Shown: piece by piece, positions 60,676 to 64,000 of the stretch
Position numbering within the stretch: position 1 is the first letter of the stretch
Layout: the number at the start of each line of letters is the position of its first letter
Assembly: GCA_013397795.1 (NCBI GenBank)
Contig: VZTJ01006074.1
Location: 783,529-847,528 of the forward strand
Source: Orthonyx spaldingii
Lineage: Eukaryota; Chordata; Aves; Passeriformes; Orthonychidae
Reading direction: 5' to 3'
Length of the DNA: 64,000 nucleotides
Program-made: the position numbers and the translations under genes
Notes under the pieces: model-generated
The model's input: only the letters and a program-made list of their open reading frames with translations
Database searches by the model: none
Told to the model about the DNA's origin: nothing

Positions 60676-60979
60676 CCTGCTGGGTTTTCTTGTATGTTGC
60701 CCTGGGTAATTCAGAGTGCTCTGCCTACAGATAACATGGTGATTCTCCACATCCTCCTTAACACTGGTGCAACATAAGGCCTTTCTGGTCCCTTGGATTT
60801 TAGTGCTGGATTCCCTAATACTAAATGAATATCAATAGTAAACATTGTTCTTCCAGAGTCCTTGGTGGGGAGTTGTCCAAGTTTGCTTGGACAGAACAAT
60901 ACAAAGGTAGTATTTTGGTTGATGATGATTGAAAATGTCATCAGCTGCAAATAAACTATGATTGTTTTGCTTCTTAATG
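60676..60979 (-). pseudogene. Candidate exon of the unassigned - strand gene with an in-frame TGA
   Basis: One frame is open for 101 codons from an acceptor ACATTAACAG to a donor AGCAGG/GTAGGA, except for a single TGA at 60834-60832. Before it the peptide includes SLFAADDIFNHHQPKYYLCI and after it STKIQGTRKALCCTSVKEDV. The context TAT-TGA-TAT would need one change (for example CGA) to be open. A different frame is open across the first 95 codons but reads less like protein. This could be a disabled exon, two exons split by a short intron with an acceptor at about 60819, or a chance frame. Confidence 0.35.
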
Positions 60980-61058
60980 CTGTTAATGTTGACAAATGCT
61001 GTATTTAAATTGAAGAGTGGTAGTGACAATGTCTACTTGCTTTCTAGCCTTTTCTCAC

Positions 61059-61128
61059 CAAGTATATTTAATATTTTTATGTGAGGATGGCTTTAAGTTT
61101 GCATGGTGTGCAAAGGAACTCTTATTTT
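61059..61128 (-). CDS. Candidate small exon of the unassigned - strand gene
   Basis: The acceptor AACAAAGAGACAG and a strong donor ACTTG/GTGAGA bound 70 nt with only one open frame, reading NKSSFAHHANLKPSSHKNIK then YT. It leaves two bases that join the block starting at 60979 in frame. Small size keeps confidence low. Confidence 0.35.
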
Positions 61129-61602
61129 CTGTCTCTTTGTTAAAAAGTATGGCAAGGTTCATTAGCTTTGTGCTAAACTATGAGTAAAGATAAGTGTTAA
61201 AAATTATCCATGTTTGATTATGCATTAAAAACACCTCTTTTCTGTAAGTTCTGTGTGATTTTGAAGCAGGGAGTCCTTCATGGAATTTCACCAATGACAT
61301 GCAGAAAGAAAAAGGAAAAATTCAAGCTGTCTCTCCTGGCTTCTCTATCCCAATTCAGATTGTGTTGTGGACTTCAGCTGGCAGCTTCCAGCATGAGAGA
61401 ACTACAACAGGCAAATTAAAATTCTTACACTAGAGTGGTGTTGGGACTGATTCAGCTGGTTCTTGGCAGGGGTCCTCTGCAGGTCATGCACAGTTGCCTA
61501 GAGGCATCCAGACAAGTGTGTCTGTGTGAGTCTCACTAATTCCCCACTTCAGTGTCTTTCCTCGGTGCAGGAGCCCTTCATGTCCCTTCTGGGAGTTCCT
61601 AC

Positions 61603-61680
61603 AAGGTAACTTGTGAGTAACCTGTGTTCTCCTTGGCTTTTGTGCACCATGTAAAAATAATAGAATGAGCCAGAGCTGGA
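61603..61680 (-). CDS. Weak candidate upstream exon of the unassigned - strand gene
   Basis: The acceptor AGAGGTCACAG and the donor CTT/GTAGGA bound 26 codons, SSSGSFYYFYMVHKSQGEHR then LLTSYL. The frame stays open upstream into the microsatellite, so the left limit is unclear, and the joining exon to 61128 is not found. Confidence 0.25.
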
Positions 61681-61874
61681 CTGTGACCTCTTCCTACATT
61701 CTTTCAAATGACTCTTAACACTGCTTGAGCAGTTAAATCCCTCATTGATTGCATCGTGGTACAGAAATTGGCTAAATGGAGCCCAGGCTCTAGCTACACA
61801 ACAATTACAACACATGCATGTGAGTGAGACAGCTTGAGTCTCGAGACAGATCAAGCAACTTGAAGAGTGGAGAG

Positions 61875-61969
61875 GGATGGATGGATGGATGGATGGATGG
61901 ATGGATGGATGGATGGATGGATGGATGGATGGATGGATGGATGGATGGATGGATGGATGGATGGATGGA
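61875..61969. repeat. (GGAT)n microsatellite, about 24 copies
   Basis: An uninterrupted GGAT/GATG tandem array of about 95 bp. It encodes apparent repeat peptides (MDGW on the + strand, SIHP on the - strand) that are not genes. It abuts a CR1 copy. Confidence 0.97.
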
Positions 61970-61974
61970 ACATG

Positions 61975-62552
61975 CTGACATTTATCAGTGTGAGCAGCAG
62001 AACTAGGGAGGTGATTCTCCCCTTGTACTCCACATGGATGAGGCCACACCTCGAGTGCTGTGTCCAGTTCTGGGCCCCTCAATTCAAGGACATTGAGGTG
62101 CTAGAGCATGTTTAGAGAAGGGCAGTGGAGCTGGTGAAGGATCTGGAGCACAGGTCCTATGAGGAGGAGCTGAGGGAGCTGAGGCTGTTTAGCCTGGAGA
62201 AGAGGAGGCTCAGGGGGGATCTTATCACTCTCTACAACCACCTGAAAGGAGGCTCTAGCTGCATGGGGGTCGGCCACTTCTCCCAGGCAACCAGTGACAG
62301 GACAAGAGGACAAAGTGATAAGCTGTGCTAGGGGGTAAATTTAGGTTAGACATTAGGAAGAATTTCTTCACAGAAAGGGTGATTAGACATTGGAATGGGC
62401 TGCAGAGGGAGGTGGGGGAGTCACCATCCCTCAAGATGTTTAAGGAAAGACTGGACGTGGCACTCATTGCTATGGTCTAGTTGACGTGGTGGTGTTTGAT
62501 CACAGGCTGGACTCAGTCTCAGAGGTTTTTGCCAATATAATTGATTCTGTGA
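61975..62552 (+). mobile_element. CR1 LINE 3' fragment, sense (about 575 bp)
   Basis: Well-preserved CR1: GTGTCCAGTTCTGGGCCCC, GAGGCTGTTTAGCCTGGAG, GGGGGATCTTATCACTCTC, AGGTTAGACATTAGGAAG and the 3' end ATTGATTCTGTGATAAAA. 5' truncated next to the GGAT array. It is the longest CR1 in the window. Confidence 0.95.
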
Positions 62553-62699
62553 TAAAACGTTAGAAAACAAACTCAAATCTGGATCGTTGGCTCAAATTAT
62601 TTGGCTCAAACATCATGCCCGTGATGAGGGTACTTTGCAGACCCGTGACGTTTTCTTTCTCAAAACCTCCAATGCTTGACTGCAGATGAAGATACAAGA

Positions 62700-63260
62700 C
62701 AATTCTAGTTTCTATATTTTTGGATCCTCCGGAGCCGGCGATGACACCCTGGTTCGGACGGCCGGCGGGGGCAGCCTGAATCGCTCCCGTTCCAGCCCCG
62801 GCGGCCGGGCGATGCCGGCGCGGCTGAGGCCGCAGGGGGCCGGGCCAGGGCCGGGGCGGGGCCGCCGCTCCCGGCGCCGTCAGAGCGGGCGGGCGCCGGA
62901 GCCGCTGNNNNNNNNNNNNNNNNNNNNNNNNNNNNNNNNNNNNNNNNNNNNNNNNNNNNNNNNNNNNNNNNNNNNNNNNNNNNNNNNNNNNNNNNNNNNN
63001 NNNNNNNNNNNNNNNNNNNNNNNNNNNNNNNNNNNNNNNNNNNNNNNNNNNNNNNNNNNNNNNNNNNNNNNNNNNNNNNNNNNNNNNNNNNNNNNNNNNN
63101 NNNNNNNNNNNNNNNNNNNNNNNNNNNNNNNNNNNNNNNNNNNNNNNNNNNNNNNNNNNNNNNNNNNNNNNNNNNNNNNNNNNNNNNNNNGGTGCGTGTG
63201 AGCGGCGTGTGCGGATGGTACAGCGCGTAAACAGCCGCCTCCAGGGGGACGCGACATCGG
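62700..63260. promoter_or_regulatory. Second CpG island, interrupted by an assembly gap
   Basis: Sharp shift to GC- and CG-rich sequence on both sides of the N gap (62908-63190), then back to AT-rich DNA. This is probably the promoter of a neighbouring gene. Direction is unclear: a + strand donor-like GGTGCGTGTGAG lies just right of the gap, and a - strand donor-like AGG/GTGTCA lies near 62746. No protein start can be chosen. Confidence 0.7.
62908..63190. other. Assembly gap (283 N) in CpG island
   Basis: Unread bases in the most GC-rich part of the island. It probably hides a first exon or transcription start. Confidence 0.98.
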
Positions 63261-64000
63261 GGGGAGCCAGACATCGAATACAGGGATGGTGTTTAACCTC
63301 CCCTAATTTATTACAGGCCGGATTTCATGATTCCTTTCCCCTGTTGAGAAGCCTTAAAAGGAAGCAGATTGTGTGTTTAGTTTGGTGCATATTTCAGATT
63401 TTTGCCCCTTTATTGAGCTGGAATATGGTTGTGAAATACAGTAGAAATGCCTTTGCAGTACTGATGCACCATCATCCGTCTTATGTGGCTTTGGCAGAGC
63501 AGCGTTAAGAATGAACTTGAAGCTTTATCCCAGTGGCATACATTCCCCCATTCCATGAGTAAAGTCAATATATGCTGAACAGAGCCCAGCTTGGACTGCA
63601 GAGACACTAGAGGGGCTTTTGCCTGGGTGGTCCAGCAAAGCTGCAGGCCGATATAATCCTTCTGCAGAAGCCTTCTGGAGTTTAACTTGTCTAGGCTGGC
63701 ACTAGAGATCGAGCTGGGAAGGTCTTGCTGGGTTACTTCTTAAGCAAGAGAGGCAGAGACTCATCTTTGTCTTTGCCCTCAAACTCTAAAAACCGCTGTT
63801 GTGCTGAAAACAAGATTACTTTGCAGTTTCCCACTGCAGAACAACTGTTTGCTAATGCTTTCACAACAGCTCTTAATTTAAAGCTTAAGTTTTTCTTCCT
63901 GCTTTTGAAGATCTTAATTCAGTGGGCTGCCTTGCTTCTAAGAACTCAGAGAATGCAATATCTTGCCAGTTTTTTCGCAAGTCACTTTGACTCTCTATGC
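63261..64000. other. Unassigned right flank
   Basis: 740 bp of mixed composition to the right of the CpG island. The open frame that continues to 63508 is likely intronic or leader sequence; I see no convincing exon, repeat or RNA gene. Confidence 0.6.

Noticed and set aside
60711..60995. 95-codon - strand frame as the true reading of this exon
   Set aside because: Its frame does not join the adjacent candidate exon at 61128-61059 (an immediate stop arises), and the composition fits protein less well than the alternative frame. Not fully excluded.
61824..62115. Open frames encoding MDGW or SIHP repeats
   Set aside because: They are translations of the (GGAT)n microsatellite on both strands; no gene.
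62686..63274. Long frames on both strands across the third gap
   Set aside because: Mostly N and GC-rich sequence. A real first exon may exist, but no frame can be chosen.
55851..64000. INPP4A 3' exons, expected by mammalian gene order
   Set aside because: No peptide resembling the INPP4A phosphatase region or C-terminus was seen on the - strand.
1..64000. CRISPR arrays, bacterial operons or phage elements
   Set aside because: The window is vertebrate nuclear DNA with spliced genes; no regular spaced repeats are present.

Overview
This is a vertebrate nuclear window from a bird, most likely a passerine. Three genes with spliced open frames are clearly readable: MGAT4A (+), UNC50 (-) and COA5 (+). 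The interspersed repeats are avian. There are several 5'-truncated CR1 LINE copies, a solo LTR of an avian ERVL-like type, and one tRNA-Ile/CR1 composite that looks like TguSINE1, a songbird SINE. The gene block matches the mammalian order MGAT4A-UNC50-COA5, shown here inverted. There are three assembly gaps of N: 32492-32666, 52340-52477 and 62908-63190.

Layout. 1-42007: the last 13 coding exons of MGAT4A on the + strand, 448 codons by my exon count. The exons for roughly the first 87 residues lie left of the window. 42008 to about 47700: the long MGAT4A 3' UTR. 47812-52592: UNC50 on the - strand, 5 coding exons giving 259 codons, plus a 5' non-coding exon. It is convergent with MGAT4A, and the poly(A) signals of the two genes nearly meet. 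52478-52960: a CpG island that serves as a bidirectional UNC50/COA5 promoter. 52821-55835: COA5 on the + strand, three exons and 75 residues, with a twin Cx9C fold. 55836-58650: intergenic DNA with nothing recognised. 58653 to about 61128, possibly to 61680: a set of exon-like open blocks on the - strand that I cannot assign to a family. 61875-62550: a (GGAT)n microsatellite followed by a CR1 copy. 62700-63260: a second CpG island, interrupted by a gap.

Functions. MGAT4A is a Golgi glycosyltransferase, UNC50 a multi-pass membrane protein of the early secretory pathway, and COA5 a mitochondrial complex IV assembly factor. No common pathway is implied; they are simply conserved neighbours. The most interesting unexplained part is the - strand exon cluster at 58.6-61.7 kb. 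In mammals, as I recall it, the 3' end of INPP4A would be expected there, but the peptides do not resemble INPP4A, and one exon-like block carries an in-frame TGA.
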